Shown in pieces: positions 18,986 to 28,934 of a DNA stretch of 64,000 nucleotides; position 1 is the first letter of the stretch, and each line of letters begins with the position of its first letter. The notes beneath the pieces are model-generated. The model was not told the DNA's origin and did no database searches. It saw nothing but the letters and a program-made list of their open reading frames with translations. Source of the DNA: an uncultured Shimia sp. (GTDB lineage Bacteria > Pseudomonadota > Alphaproteobacteria > Rhodobacterales > Rhodobacteraceae). The position numbers and the translations under genes were made by a program. The DNA lies in NCBI RefSeq assembly GCF_947493595.1, contig NZ_CANLRL010000009.1:124001-188000 (forward strand), read 5' to 3'.

Positions 18986-20529
18986 TGAACGACAGCTTGC
19001 TCTCCCTGGTCACGTTTATCCCGACCTTTGCAGCTTTGATCCTTCTGGTCTTCCTGCGAGGTGAGGATGAAATGGCTCAGCGCAACGCCAAACGCGTTGC
19101 CCTGACCGCCACTATCATCACCTTTCTGATGTCCTTGTTTGTGCTCGCCGGGTTTGACCCCAGCGACACAGGTTTCCAGTTTGTCGAAGAACGCGACTGG
19201 CTGATGGGGCTGAAGTACAAACTGGGCGTTGATGGCATTTCGATCCTGTTTGTTATGCTCACCACCTTCATGATGCCGCTTGTGATCTGGGCGTCCTGGG
19301 ACGTAAAATCCCGCGTGAAGGAATATATGATTGCCTTCCTGCTGCTTGAAACGCTGATGCTTGGCGTGTTCATGGCACTGGACTTGGTGCTCTTCTATCT
19401 GTTCTTCGAAGCAGGGCTGATCCCGATGTTCCTGATCATCGGGATTTGGGGCGGCGCCAACCGCATCTATGCGTCGTTCAAGTTCTTCCTCTACACGTTC
19501 CTCGGCTCCGTGCTGATGCTGGTGGCGATGGTCGCGATGTTTGTGAACGCGGGTACTACCGACATTCCAACATTGATGGCACATGAGTTTGCCTCTGAGA
19601 CCATGAGCGTCATGGGCGTCACCATAATCGGCGGCATGCAAACCATCATGTTCCTGGCCTTCTTCGCCTCGTTCGCCGTAAAGATGCCGATGTGGCCGGT
19701 ACACACCTGGTTGCCGGATGCCCACGTACAGGCACCGACAGCTGGCTCCGTTGTGCTTGCAGCTATCCTGTTGAAGATGGGCGGCTACGGCTTCCTGCGC
19801 TTCTCGCTGCCGATGTTCCCAATTGGCGCTGAGGTGATGACACCTCTGGTGATGTGGATGTCAGCGATTGCGATTGTTTACACATCGCTGGTGGCATTCG
19901 TGCAAGAAGACATGAAGAAGCTGATTGCCTATTCTTCGGTGGCACACATGGGCTACGTGACCATGGGTATCTTTGCCGCGAACCAACAGGGCATCGACGG
20001 CGCGATCTTCCAGATGATCAGCCACGGCTTCATCTCCGGCGCGCTCTTCCTCTGTGTTGGCGTGATCTATGACCGCATGCACACCCGTGAAATCGACGCC
20101 TACGGTGGCCTTGTGAACCGCATGCCTGCCTACGCGCTGATCTTCATGTTCTTCACTATGGCCAACGTTGGCCTGCCAGGCACCTCCGGATTTGTCGGCG
20201 AATTCCTGACCCTGATGGGCGTGTTCCAGGTCAACACCTGGGTGGCACTGATCGCCACCTCCGGAGTGATCCTGTCCGCAGCCTATGCGCTGTGGCTCTA
20301 CCGCCGCGTTGTGATGGGTGACCTGATCAAGGAAAGCCTGAAGACCATCAGCGATATGACAAGCCGCGAAAAGATGATCTTCGCCCCACTGGTTGCCATG
20401 ACGCTGATCCTGGGCGTTTACCCATCCCTGGTCACTGACATCATTGGTCCCTCCGTCGAGAACCTGATTTCCAACTATGACACCGCACTGGCACACGGCG
20501 CTTCCGCCAGCCAGTCGGCATCGCACTAA
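18985..20529 (+). CDS. nuoM: NADH-quinone oxidoreductase subunit M
   Basis: An antiporter-like proton-pumping subunit. From ATG 18985 (one-base overlap with the nuoL stop, GGAGG 9 bases upstream) it is 514 residues with about 14 transmembrane helices. [20 protein letters not shown] has the conserved glutamate, followed by [21 protein letters not shown] and [15 protein letters not shown]. In-frame codons upstream lie inside nuoL. Confidence 0.97.
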   Translation: MNDSLLSLVTFIPTFAALILLVFLRGEDEMAQRNAKRVALTATIITFLMSLFVLAGFDPSDTGFQFVEERDWLMGLKYKLGVDGISILFVMLTTFMMPLVIWASWDVKSRVKEYMIAFLLLETLMLGVFMALDLVLFYLFFEAGLIPMFLIIGIWGGANRIYASFKFFLYTFLGSVLMLVAMVAMFVNAGTTDIPTLMAHEFASETMSVMGVTIIGGMQTIMFLAFFASFAVKMPMWPVHTWLPDAHVQAPTAGSVVLAAILLKMGGYGFLRFSLPMFPIGAEVMTPLVMWMSAIAIVYTSLVAFVQEDMKKLIAYSSVAHMGYVTMGIFAANQQGIDGAIFQMISHGFISGALFLCVGVIYDRMHTREIDAYGGLVNRMPAYALIFMFFTMANVGLPGTSGFVGEFLTLMGVFQVNTWVALIATSGVILSAAYALWLYRRVVMGDLIKESLKTISDMTSREKMIFAPLVAMTLILGVYPSLVTDIIGPSVENLISNYDTALAHGASASQSASH

Positions 20530-20543
20530 GGAGCGCTTGAGAT

Positions 20544-21986
20544 ATGATCCAGGCTGACCTGAATATCATCTTGCCGGAAATCCTGCTGGCGATTTACGCC
20601 ATGCTGGCGCTGCTTGCGGTGGTCTACACCGGCAAAGACAAAATGGCGCCGATGCTGACTTGGCTCACTGCTGGGGTGTTTGCGATCCTCGCGGTGTGGA
20701 TTGGCATCTCTGGCGAAGGTGAAAACATCGCCTTCAACGGCATGTTCCACGACGACGCCTTCTCTCGCTTTGCCAAAGTGGCGATGTTACTGGCTGGTGC
20801 CGCAGTGCTCGTGATGGGCGCGGACTACATGCAGCGCCGCAACATGTTGCGGTTTGAGTATCCGATCCTCGTGGCGCTGGCCATGGTGGGGATGATGACC
20901 ATGGTGTCCGCCGGCGACCTAATGACCCTTTACATGGGTCTCGAGCTGCAGTCTCTGTCGCTCTACGTCGTTGCCACCCTGCGCCGAGATGGTGTGAAAT
21001 CCACCGAAGCCGGTATGAAGTACTTCCTGCTCGGCGCTCTGTCCTCCGGACTGCTGCTTTATGGGTCCTCGCTGGTCTATGGCTTTGCCGGCACCACCAC
21101 ATTTGCAGGCATCATCGATGCGGTTGGCCACGGTCACACCCCGTTGGGTCTGCTGTTTGGTCTGACCTTCGTGATCTCCGGTCTCGCGTTCAAAGTGTCC
21201 GCTGTGCCGTTCCACATGTGGACACCGGACGTCTATGAAGGTGCGCCAACCCCAATCACTGCGTTTTTTGCTACGGCGCCAAAACTGGCGGCGATGGGCC
21301 TCTTTGCTCGCGTGCTGTTTGACGCCTTTGGTGGTGTGGTCGGTGACTGGCAACAGATCATTGCGCTGCTGTCTGTTTTGTCGATGTTCCTCGGCGCTGT
21401 CGCCGCGATTGGCCAAACCAACATCAAACGCCTGATGGCCTACTCCTCCATTGCCCACATGGGCTATGCGCTGATGGGTCTGGCCGCAGGTACGGCTCTG
21501 GGTGTCGAAGCGATGCTGGTATACATGGCGATTTACGTCACCATGAACGTCGGTACGTTTGCCTTTATCCTGTCCATGGAAAAAGACGGCCAGCCGGTGA
21601 CAGACATCGCCTCTCTGAACATGTACAGCAAGCAATCTTCCGGTCGGGCGCTGGCGCTGTTGTTTCTGCTGTTCTCTCTGGCAGGTGTGCCGCCGTTCCT
21701 TGGCTTCTTTGGCAAACTCTACGTGCTGCGCGCCGCCTATGAAGGTGGTCTGGCATGGCTGGCAATTGCCGGTGTTGTGGCCTCTGTCATCGGCGCGTTC
21801 TATTATCTGCGCATTGTGTTCTACATGTACTTTGGCGAAGAGGGCGACGCTTTGGACGCTCCGCGCTCCTTGGTTCAGCAGGTGTTGCTGATGGCCAGTG
21901 CGGCGATCATGCTGCTTGGTATCGTCAACTTCTTTGGTGTGGATGCCGCCGCTCAGGCTGCTGCGGCCGCTCTGATGCCACATTGA
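20544..21986 (+). CDS. nuoN: NADH-quinone oxidoreductase subunit N
   Basis: The third antiporter-like subunit, 480 residues and about 14 transmembrane helices, last gene of the nuo block. [20 protein letters not shown] and [21 protein letters not shown] are characteristic, followed by [22 protein letters not shown] at 20528-20533 precedes the ATG. An intrinsic terminator follows 24 bases after the stop. Confidence 0.97.
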   Translation: MIQADLNIILPEILLAIYAMLALLAVVYTGKDKMAPMLTWLTAGVFAILAVWIGISGEGENIAFNGMFHDDAFSRFAKVAMLLAGAAVLVMGADYMQRRNMLRFEYPILVALAMVGMMTMVSAGDLMTLYMGLELQSLSLYVVATLRRDGVKSTEAGMKYFLLGALSSGLLLYGSSLVYGFAGTTTFAGIIDAVGHGHTPLGLLFGLTFVISGLAFKVSAVPFHMWTPDVYEGAPTPITAFFATAPKLAAMGLFARVLFDAFGGVVGDWQQIIALLSVLSMFLGAVAAIGQTNIKRLMAYSSIAHMGYALMGLAAGTALGVEAMLVYMAIYVTMNVGTFAFILSMEKDGQPVTDIASLNMYSKQSSGRALALLFLLFSLAGVPPFLGFFGKLYVLRAAYEGGLAWLAIAGVVASVIGAFYYLRIVFYMYFGEEGDALDAPRSLVQQVLLMASAAIMLLGIVNFFGVDAAAQAAAAALMPH

Positions 21987-22010
21987 TCGCACAGACAAGC
22001 AATTGAACGT

Positions 22011-22041
22011 GACGCGCCCCACCGGGGCGCGTTGCTGTTTT
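22011..22041 (+). terminator. Intrinsic terminator of the nuo operon
   Basis: A perfect 9-bp GC-rich stem (ACGCGCCCC / GGGGCGCGT) with a three-base loop, followed by TGCTGTTTT. It lies between nuoN and birA. Some readthrough into birA-coaX-rnj is possible because the T-run is interrupted. Confidence 0.82.
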
Positions 22042-22068
22042 GACCAATCGTTGAAAGATCACACTGAT

Positions 22069-22821
22069 ATGAACACTTGGCCAGAAGGATACGGTCGCCG
22101 CGTGCTGGCCGAAGTGGACAGCACCAATGCCGAAGCTGCACGCATCGCACCAGAGTTGGCTGGTCCGGAGTGGATTTTGGGGCTGCGCCAAACCCAAGGC
22201 CGTGGCCGTCGCGGCAGAGCGTGGGTTGATCCAATTGGTAATTTTGCCGGCACGCTGGTGATGCGTCCCGCCGAAACACCGGATCAAGTGGCCCTGCGTT
22301 CCTTTGTGGCCTCTCTCGCGCTCTATGACGCCTTTGTCGCGGTCACTGGCCGTCCTGATGGCCTGGCGCTGAAATGGCCCAATGACGTGCTTCTGAACGG
22401 CGGTAAAGTCGCAGGCATCCTTTTGGAAAGCGCGGGTATGGCAGGCGGTGCCGTCAGCCATATCGCCATCGGCATCGGCGTAAATCTGGCCCATGCGCCT
22501 GATACGGGGGCCGTGGAAACTCAAGCAACGCCGCCTGTATCTCTACTCAGTGAAACAGGCGCTTCTGTCACTCCAGAAGAGTTCCTCGACGCCCTCGCCG
22601 CGGCCTACGCTCGGTGGGAAACTCAGTTTGTTACCTATGGTTTTGAACCCATCCGCACAGCCTGGCTCGCCCGCGCGGCGCGTATTGGAGAGGTCATCAC
22701 CGCCCGCACCACCCGTGACGAAACGACCGGAACCTTTGAAACAGTGGACAGCGCGGGCAATCTCGTGTTGAAGACCGCAAAAGGCCGCGTGGCCATTCCC
22801 GCGGCAGATATTTTTTTCTGA
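22069..22821 (+). CDS. birA: Biotin--[acetyl-CoA-carboxylase] ligase
   Basis: Attaches biotin to carrier domains such as the biotinyl domain of the carboxylase at the left edge of this window. From ATG 22069 it is 250 residues. LRQTQGRGRRGRAWV is the biotinyl-AMP binding loop, KWPNDVLLNGGKVAGIL the catalytic lysine region, and AIGIGVNLAH completes the site. The N-terminal helix-turn-helix of E. coli BirA is absent, so it should be a ligase only, not a repressor. It is probably cotranscribed with coaX and rnj. Confidence 0.94.
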   Translation: MNTWPEGYGRRVLAEVDSTNAEAARIAPELAGPEWILGLRQTQGRGRRGRAWVDPIGNFAGTLVMRPAETPDQVALRSFVASLALYDAFVAVTGRPDGLALKWPNDVLLNGGKVAGILLESAGMAGGAVSHIAIGIGVNLAHAPDTGAVETQATPPVSLLSETGASVTPEEFLDALAAAYARWETQFVTYGFEPIRTAWLARAARIGEVITARTTRDETTGTFETVDSAGNLVLKTAKGRVAIPAADIFF

Positions 22822-22845
22822 TCCGCGTGAAAGGGGATCTTACCC

Positions 22846-23622
22846 ATGCTTCTCGCCATTGACTGCGGCAACACCAACACTGTGTTCTCCATCTGGGACG
22901 GGGAAAAGTTCCTCTGCACCCTGCGCACATCGACCCACCACGCGCGGACGGCGGATGCCTATTTCACGTGGTACTCCACGCTGATCAATCACTACGGCAT
23001 CGACGCGGATATCACCGACGTGATCATCTCTTCCACCGTGCCTCGCGTGGTCTTTAACCTGCGCGTTTTTGCGGATCGGTTTTTTAACTGCCGCCCATTG
23101 GTGGTGGGCAAACCGGACTGCAAACTGCCGGTGGCACCGCGTGTCGACCAAGGCACGCAGCCAGGGCCAGACCGTTTGGCAAATGCTGTTGCCGCTTATG
23201 AGCGGCACGGCGGCAATGTGGTGGTTGTTGATTTTGGCACTGCAACCAATTTTGACGTGGTGGCCGAGGACGGCGCGTATGTGGGCGGCGTGATTGCCCC
23301 TGGCGTGAACCTGTCGCTGGAAGCGTTGCACTCCGGTGCGGCTGCCTTGCCGCATGTGGACATCAGCCAACCTGAAAAAGTGATCGGAACCAACACGGTT
23401 GGCTGTATCCAGTCCGGTGTGTTTTGGGGCTACACTGGGCTGATCGAAGGCATCATTGCGCGCATTAAAGCGGAATATGGCGCCCCTATGAAAGTGGTGG
23501 GAACAGGCGGTCTTGCGCCTCTGTTTGAGCAGGGCGACAGCCTGTTTGACACCATCGAAGATGATTTGACGATGCACGGCCTGACCGTGATCCATACACA
23601 CAACAAGGAGCAGGGCGCATGA
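22846..23622 (+). CDS. coaX: Type III pantothenate kinase
   Basis: Phosphorylates pantothenate in the first step of CoA synthesis; the type III enzyme is not feedback-inhibited by CoA. 258 residues: MLLAIDCGNTNTVFSIWDG is the N-terminal phosphate loop of the ASKHA fold, PGPDRLANAVAAYE the pantothenate/dimer motif, and VVVDFGTATNFDVV and GGVIAPGVNLSLEAL the second phosphate and substrate elements. It overlaps rnj by 4 bases, a pairing common in related genomes. Confidence 0.95.
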   Translation: MLLAIDCGNTNTVFSIWDGEKFLCTLRTSTHHARTADAYFTWYSTLINHYGIDADITDVIISSTVPRVVFNLRVFADRFFNCRPLVVGKPDCKLPVAPRVDQGTQPGPDRLANAVAAYERHGGNVVVVDFGTATNFDVVAEDGAYVGGVIAPGVNLSLEALHSGAAALPHVDISQPEKVIGTNTVGCIQSGVFWGYTGLIEGIIARIKAEYGAPMKVVGTGGLAPLFEQGDSLFDTIEDDLTMHGLTVIHTHNKEQGA

Positions 23623-25283
23623 GCGACCGCTTGATCTATTTGCCGCTTGGCGGCTCCGGCGAAATTGGCATGAACGCCTATGTTTATGGCTACGGACCCG
23701 CCGACAACGAGCGGCTTATCCTGGTCGATATCGGCGTGGCGTTTTCTGACATGGAAACCAGCCCGGGCGTTGATCTGATTTTTGCCGACATCAAATGGCT
23801 GGAAGAAAACAAGAACCGGCTTGAGGCGGTGTTCATCACCCACGGCCACGAAGACCACATTGGCGCCATTGGCCACTATTGGGACCGTCTTGAGGTTCCG
23901 GTATACGCCCGCGCCTTCACCGCCAATTTGGCCCGTCACAAGATGGCGGACCGAGGGCAACCCGAAGAGATGATCCGCACTGTGTCCGCATGGCCAGAAA
24001 CCACCGATGCAGGGCCGTTCAAAGTGGGTTTCCTGCCCATCAGCCACTCCATTCCGGAAAGCGCTGCTTTGGTGATCGACACACCTGCCGGCCGCGTGAT
24101 CCATTCTGGTGACTTCAAACTGGACGAAACCCCTCTGGTGGGGGAACCGTTTGATCCGGAACTCTGGGCTGAAGTGTCCAAAGGCGGTGTTAAAGCGCTT
24201 ATCTGTGACAGTACCAATGTCTTTTCTCCCCATGCAGGTCGGTCAGAAGCCTCCGTTGGTCCGGAGATTGAAAAACTGGTTTCCCAAGCGTCCAGCATGG
24301 TCGTCGCAACGACTTTTGCGTCCAATGTTGCGCGGGTGAAAACCCTGGCACAAGCCGGCGAACGGGCAGGGCGCTCCATCTGCTTGATGGGCCGCGCCAT
24401 GCGCCGCATGATCGAAGCAGCGATGCAAACTGGCGTTCTGTCAGACTTCCCCAAAGTGGTTAGCCCGGAAGACGCCGCGTCTATTCCGCGCGAAAACCTC
24501 ATGCTGCTGGTCACCGGCTCCCAGGGGGAACGCCGTGCAGCCAGCGCGCAGCTGGCACGAGGGAAATACAATGGCATCACGCTGAAAGAGGGCGATCTGT
24601 TCCTGTTCAGCTCAAAAACCATTCCGGGCAACGAAAAGGGCGTGTTCCGCATCATCAACCAATTCTCCGAAATGGGTGTGGATGTGGTGGATGACAGCTC
24701 CGGCAAATACCACGTGTCCGGTCACGCCAACCGTCCGGACCTTTTGCGTCTGCACGACATCGTAAACCCAACCATGGTTATCCCGAACCACGGTGAGCAC
24801 CGTCACCTGCGCGAACATGCCAAGCTGGCCAATGACAACGGCCGGGCATCGATTGTGGCTGTGAACGGCACCATGCTGGATCTTTCCGGTGAGCAGCCGT
24901 CAATTGCGGGCTATGTGGAAACCGGGCGGACCTATCTGGATGGCAGCACGCAGATCGGTGCCATGGATGGGATCATCCGGGACCGCATCCGCATGGCGCT
25001 TAATGGCCATGTGATCGTGACCGTGCTGCTTGATGAAGACGATGAGCCGCTGGGTGATGCCTGGTGTGAGCTGATGGGCTTGCCGGAGTTGGGCCGTTCC
25101 CAAGCGCCGCTGGTGGATGTGCTCGAAGAAGACGTCACGCAGTTCCTTGGACGTGCCAAAGAGAAAACCCTGCGGGATGATGACAAGATCGAAGGCGACA
25201 TTCGTCGTATCGTGCGCAATTCCGCCCGTGACGAGATTGGCAAAAAGCCAGAAGTCACGGTGATTGTCAGCCGCTTGAGCTAA
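23619..25283 (+). CDS. rnj: Ribonuclease J
   Basis: A zinc-dependent 5'-exo/endoribonuclease of the beta-CASP metallo-beta-lactamase family, 554 residues, used for rRNA maturation and mRNA decay. THGHEDHIGAIGHYW is the HxHxDH metal motif (about residues 75-80), IHSGDFKLDETP the second metal site, VTGSQGERRAA and SGHANRPDLLRL belong to the beta-CASP region, and PNHGEHRHLREHA is the C-terminal histidine motif. The start overlaps coaX. The stop codon lies inside the loop of a hairpin at 25271-25293. Confidence 0.96.
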   Translation: MSDRLIYLPLGGSGEIGMNAYVYGYGPADNERLILVDIGVAFSDMETSPGVDLIFADIKWLEENKNRLEAVFITHGHEDHIGAIGHYWDRLEVPVYARAFTANLARHKMADRGQPEEMIRTVSAWPETTDAGPFKVGFLPISHSIPESAALVIDTPAGRVIHSGDFKLDETPLVGEPFDPELWAEVSKGGVKALICDSTNVFSPHAGRSEASVGPEIEKLVSQASSMVVATTFASNVARVKTLAQAGERAGRSICLMGRAMRRMIEAAMQTGVLSDFPKVVSPEDAASIPRENLMLLVTGSQGERRAASAQLARGKYNGITLKEGDLFLFSSKTIPGNEKGVFRIINQFSEMGVDVVDDSSGKYHVSGHANRPDLLRLHDIVNPTMVIPNHGEHRHLREHAKLANDNGRASIVAVNGTMLDLSGEQPSIAGYVETGRTYLDGSTQIGAMDGIIRDRIRMALNGHVIVTVLLDEDDEPLGDAWCELMGLPELGRSQAPLVDVLEEDVTQFLGRAKEKTLRDDDKIEGDIRRIVRNSARDEIGKKPEVTVIVSRLS

Positions 25284-25293
25284 CCTCAAGCGG
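25271..25293 (+). terminator. Hairpin spanning the rnj stop codon
   Basis: A perfect 9-bp stem (CCGCTTGAG / CTCAAGCGG) whose 5-base loop CTAAC contains the TAA stop of rnj. No T-run follows. It faces a second hairpin on the convergent gene (25326-25354). Confidence 0.5.
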
Positions 25294-25325
25294 CGGCATC
25301 GCCTCTTAGAATTGTTGGAAAGTGG

Positions 25326-25354
25326 TGGTCCGCAGGCTTAAGGCGTGCGGACCA
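25326..25354 (-). terminator. Hairpin spanning the stop codon of the DUF2798-like gene
   Basis: A perfect 9-bp stem (TGGTCCGCA / TGCGGACCA) with an 11-base loop that contains the TAA stop (complement of 25338-25340). There is no T-run on the minus strand. With 25271-25293 it forms a pair of hairpins between two convergent genes. Confidence 0.5.
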
Positions 25355-25565
25355 AAATCTGTACGAGTTTGCGCGTCAGAGGGGCAAGCACCAGCACAAG
25401 CGGAAACGCAACCATCCAGCTTGTGACCCAGGCACCAAGCCATGTGGCCACAAAGTCCTGGACAAAGCCACCCACATGCCAAGTTGAGATAAATGTGACC
25501 ACATTGGTCATCATCCCGGACAGGATCAGGCCAAAAAGGATCGGGGCAAATCGCGCCGGGATCAT
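25338..25565 (-). CDS. DUF2798-like small membrane protein
   Basis: 75 residues with two transmembrane helices: PILFGLILSGMMTNVVTF and WLGAWVTSWMVAFPLVLVLAP. The pattern, with LAPLTRKLVQILV at the end, matches my memory of the DUF2798 family, which has no known function. The ATG overlaps the stop of the DEAD-box helicase (ATGA), so the two are coupled. An alternative longer start inside the helicase gene is less likely. Confidence 0.8.
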   Translation of the reverse strand: MIPARFAPILFGLILSGMMTNVVTFISTWHVGGFVQDFVATWLGAWVTSWMVAFPLVLVLAPLTRKLVQILVRTP

Positions 25566-27013
25566 TGGGTTCCTTGTTCGCGGCGCTCGTCAAAACTCAT
25601 TGCAATAAAGCTGGGCATATGATCGCCCATGCCGACAACTTTGTTGCCGTCATCACGCCGGTCGTTGCGGCCACGGCCCCGACCACGTCGGTTGTTGTCG
25701 TCCCGACCGCTTCGGTTGTTGTCTTCCCGGTCACGCCCACGGTTGTCATCGCGCTTGCGCTTGTCATCTTTTGCCGGTGCCTCAACGGATTCAACCGCCT
25801 CTGGCTTTGCTTCCACCTTCGGTGCCGCATCTTCTTTAGCTTTGCGAGGTTTGCGCGGCTCAATTTTCACCGGGTTTTCAAGCCGCGGGATTTCTTTCTG
25901 GATCAGCGCCTCAACCGCATCATATTGCTTCTCGTCACGTGGGCTGCAAATGGTGATGGCTTTGCCTTCACGGCCCGCGCGACCAGTGCGGCCGATGCGG
26001 TGCACATAATCTTCTGCGTGGCCCGGCACATCAAAGTTGAACACGTGACTCACGCTTGGCACGTCCAAACCACGGGCCGCCACATCAGACGCCACCAGAA
26101 TGCGCAATTCGCCGTTACGGAAGCTTTCCAGCGTGCGTGTCCGTTGCGACTGGTCCAGATCGCCATGGATAGGCGCGGCGTCGTAACCGTATTTCTTGAG
26201 CGATTTCGCACAGATATCCACGTCGGTCTTGCGGTTGCAAAAGATGATTGCGTTGGTGCATTTGTCACCTTCGCCGTCAATCAACGCCCGCAGAACCTTA
26301 CGCTTCTCGCTGCCTTCGCGGTCCCTACGGGAGGCTTTGAACATCACGACGCCTTGCTCAATGGTTTCGCTGGCAGTTGCCTGGCGCGCCACTTCGACAC
26401 GCTCAGGATTGGACAGGAAGGTGTTGGTGATGCGCTCGATTTCCGGTGCCATGGTAGCCGAGAAAAACAGCGTTTGCCGTGTGAAAGGTGTCAGACCAAA
26501 AATGCGTTCGATATCGGGAATAAAGCCCATATCCAGCATCCGGTCCGCTTCATCCACAACCATGACCTTCACGTCAGACAAGATCAGCTTGCCGCGCTCA
26601 AAATGGTCAAGCAACCGGCCCGGCGTTGCAATCAGAACGTCGACACCTTTGTCGATGATGGTCTCTTGCTCTTTGAAGCTCACGCCGCCAATCAGCAGTG
26701 CTTTGGTCAGCTTCAAGTGTTTGGAATAGGTGTCAAAGTTTTCGGCAACCTGAGCCGCCAACTCGCGGGTTGGGCACAGCACCAAGCTGCGCGGCATCCG
26801 TGCGCGGGCGCGTCCACGGGCAAGCAACGACAGCATTGGCAGCGTGAAGCTGGCCGTCTTACCGGTGCCGGTTTGGGCAATGCCAAGCACATCGCGACCA
26901 TCCAATGCAGAAGGAATCGCCCCTGCCTGGATAGGGGTTGGGGTTTCATAGCCCGCTTCGGTAATCGCTTTGAGTACCTTCGGGTTGAGGTTTAGGTCAG
27001 AAAATTTTGTCAT
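25562..27013 (-). CDS. rhlE: DEAD-box ATP-dependent RNA helicase (RhlE-like)
   Basis: 483 residues. An RNA-unwinding ATPase with all core motifs: Q motif (YETPTPIQAGAIP), AQTGTGKT (Walker A), PTRELAAQV, TPGRLLDHF, VDEADRMLDMGF, FSATM, then DVAARGLDVPSVSHV and HRIGRTGRAGREG. The C-terminal 110 or so residues are low-complexity: Lys/Ala/Glu-rich, then Arg/Asp/Asn/Gly repeats (RGRDREDNNRSGRDDNNRRG), typical of RNA-binding tails. The gene-symbol call is by family resemblance. It is followed by the overlapping DUF2798-like gene. Confidence 0.92.
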   Translation of the reverse strand: MTKFSDLNLNPKVLKAITEAGYETPTPIQAGAIPSALDGRDVLGIAQTGTGKTASFTLPMLSLLARGRARARMPRSLVLCPTRELAAQVAENFDTYSKHLKLTKALLIGGVSFKEQETIIDKGVDVLIATPGRLLDHFERGKLILSDVKVMVVDEADRMLDMGFIPDIERIFGLTPFTRQTLFFSATMAPEIERITNTFLSNPERVEVARQATASETIEQGVVMFKASRRDREGSEKRKVLRALIDGEGDKCTNAIIFCNRKTDVDICAKSLKKYGYDAAPIHGDLDQSQRTRTLESFRNGELRILVASDVAARGLDVPSVSHVFNFDVPGHAEDYVHRIGRTGRAGREGKAITICSPRDEKQYDAVEALIQKEIPRLENPVKIEPRKPRKAKEDAAPKVEAKPEAVESVEAPAKDDKRKRDDNRGRDREDNNRSGRDDNNRRGRGRGRNDRRDDGNKVVGMGDHMPSFIAMSFDERREQGTQ

Positions 27014-27181
27014 TTGTATCCGTGGTTTACGGACACTTTTTGGCCCGTAGCGGCGCTTTGGATCGGGTCCGTCTGACCCCGCGTCTATGGCGTTTTTGAT
27101 CCACGGGGCCTTCTATCGCACCTGCGCCCTCGGGTCAATGAAACCGAATATGTGCTAACGACTTGGCGCAATGCGGAAACA

Positions 27182-28135
27182 TTAGACCCCAAACCGCGGG
27201 AAGTGTTTCTGTCTTTTGGCGTCCAAACCTAAATCATGACTGCGGAGAAGTCCCCGGGCATCGAGCTTCGCTTTTAGCGCCGGCGTCGCCACACACACTT
27301 CCTGATAAAACTGCCGCAACCCCTCTGGTTCTTCCGCCAAATGCGCAAACAATCTGTGGAGATTGAGGCCGCCCTGATCTTCTGGCACTGCGGAGCCCAA
27401 TTCCTCGCGATAAGAGCCTTTCTTATGGCGATAGGCAAAGCTCTCCATCCAATGGTCCCAGCTGGTGGTGTGCAAATGCAGCAGAGCAACGTCGGTTAAT
27501 TCAACCTGTCCAGGGTTATGGCGACCGTTCTGCACCACATTGTGGATCTTGATTGCCATATCTTTCTGACCGGTGCGCAGAAACATCTTCCCGGCCACAT
27601 GGCTGACAAAGCCGTTTTTCAGATAAGGTGCAAAGTTCGGGTACACCTCCGCAACAATCTGATCGCGCCTGGACTTGTCTGCAATGAAGCTCTTGAAATG
27701 CACAATGTCGCTTTTTTCAGTTGTTGCCATCGCCTCGGCAGGGCGGACCCGCGCAACCAAGCACTCTTCTGGGAGTGCGGCCAGTTGGTCTGTGATTGGG
27801 TGATCTGGCCACAAAAACTCATCAACATCGATGTGCAGTAGCCAATCTACTTCCTTGGCGCGATTGTAGGCGTGTCGCACATTGAAAGATTGGCGGGGCT
27901 GGTGCATCGGCGGCTTTTTCCCGCGTGTCTTCATCCAGTAATTGTCGCCGGTACGCACCACTGTCAGCTGCGGATGTGGCTTGAGATGCTCTTTGGCCTC
28001 CGGATTGGCCGCATCCAAATAGATCCACACATGTGTGGCACCCAGCTCGAGGTGGTGGGCGACAAAATTCAAAATATCAACGGCGGGCGCTTTGATCGTT
28101 GCCACCACGCCCCAGGTGGGAACCTTGGTGCTCAT
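27182..28135 (-). CDS. Glycosyltransferase family 2-like protein
   Basis: 317 residues. The first 110 residues resemble the nucleotide-sugar-binding half of family 2 enzymes of the Glyco_tranf_2_4 type: VVATIKAPAVDILNFVAHHLELGATHVWIYLD, then WLLHIDVDEFLWP with a DxD-like DVD metal motif. Downstream HNVVQNGRHNPGQVELTDVALLHLHT fits the same group. Donor and acceptor sugars are unknown. The start overlaps the stop of an unknown 251-residue gene, suggesting a two-gene unit. Confidence 0.82.
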   Translation of the reverse strand: MSTKVPTWGVVATIKAPAVDILNFVAHHLELGATHVWIYLDAANPEAKEHLKPHPQLTVVRTGDNYWMKTRGKKPPMHQPRQSFNVRHAYNRAKEVDWLLHIDVDEFLWPDHPITDQLAALPEECLVARVRPAEAMATTEKSDIVHFKSFIADKSRRDQIVAEVYPNFAPYLKNGFVSHVAGKMFLRTGQKDMAIKIHNVVQNGRHNPGQVELTDVALLHLHTTSWDHWMESFAYRHKKGSYREELGSAVPEDQGGLNLHRLFAHLAEEPEGLRQFYQEVCVATPALKAKLDARGLLRSHDLGLDAKRQKHFPRFGV

Positions 28136-28887
28136 TTGCGCGCCTGCTGACGTTCTTTCTTGGCTCGCATTTGCGCCAAGCGCCGGAACACGCCGCCTGG
28201 CTCCTCGATCAATTCCTGCAGCAGGAAATCCACCAAAGGCGCGATCACTGGATCAGATTTGCCCATCTCCCAAATTGGCGCAATCACGTTGATGTCTAGA
28301 CCGCCATGGATCAGCGAGAACGGCTCCATGTCGAGTGGCAACCGTGTCTTTACACGTTTGCCAAACCCATACTCCTTGTTGGGATCCAACCCGCTGAAAC
28401 TGCGCTCAAATTCGTAAAGTTTCATCATGCCAAACAACATGCGCAGCCCTTGGCCAGTCTCACGCTGCGCCGCTGTTTCCCCATGGTCCGCAAAGGTTTG
28501 CACAGAACTTACCAGCCACCGCAGGCTCAACTCTGAAATCAGATGTTCGGACTCTTCGGCCCAGAGCCGACAAAACAGCGTAGCGGTTTGTGGGGGATGC
28601 TCTCGTTTGCGCAGGTTGGAAATCAATTGAGCATTCAAAAAGGCCAGTTCACTTGCGCCAATGAACTCTTCTGCAATCTGCCGCCGTTTGCGGGACCAAC
28701 TGGTGTTTGGGTCGGCAGGCCCTTTTTGAGTTGCGCGCTCCGGCACAACCGCATTCCTCAGAACCGACAGGTTCACATCCAAGGGCGGCAAGTCTTCGGG
28801 GCCAAAATCAAACGGCTCGCGCCGCCCGTCGTAGCGCTCCATCATATAGGCGTAACCGCCCGGATAGGTGAGGGTTTTTTCAGACAT
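28132..28887 (-). CDS. Conserved-looking protein of unknown function, coupled to a glycosyltransferase
   Basis: 251 residues, soluble, no signal peptide or membrane segment. It begins MSEKTLTYPGGYAYMMERYDGRREPFDFG and is mostly helical, ending in a basic tail (RAKKERQQARK). No motif I can name. It overlaps the glycosyltransferase gene (ATGA) and lies 47 bases after prfC. The context suggests cooperation with the transferase, but the sequence does not show how. Confidence 0.72.
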   Translation of the reverse strand: MSEKTLTYPGGYAYMMERYDGRREPFDFGPEDLPPLDVNLSVLRNAVVPERATQKGPADPNTSWSRKRRQIAEEFIGASELAFLNAQLISNLRKREHPPQTATLFCRLWAEESEHLISELSLRWLVSSVQTFADHGETAAQRETGQGLRMLFGMMKLYEFERSFSGLDPNKEYGFGKRVKTRLPLDMEPFSLIHGGLDINVIAPIWEMGKSDPVIAPLVDFLLQELIEEPGGVFRRLAQMRAKKERQQARK

Positions 28888-28899
28888 GGGGCGATGTTT

Positions 28900-28920
28900 G
28901 CACGGGGGGAAACCCCGTGC
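28900..28920 (-). terminator. Hairpin downstream of prfC
   Basis: An 8-bp perfect stem (GCACGGGG / CCCCGTGC) with a 5-base loop, 14 bases past the prfC stop and 12 bases before the start of the next gene on the same strand. There is no T-run, so it may only attenuate, or stabilise prfC mRNA. Confidence 0.45.
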
Positions 28921-28934
28921 AATCGCAGAGTGTA

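Noticed and set aside
25565-26995. 476-codon plus-strand frame opposite the helicase
   Set aside because: The minus-strand frame has every DEAD-box motif; this one has none.
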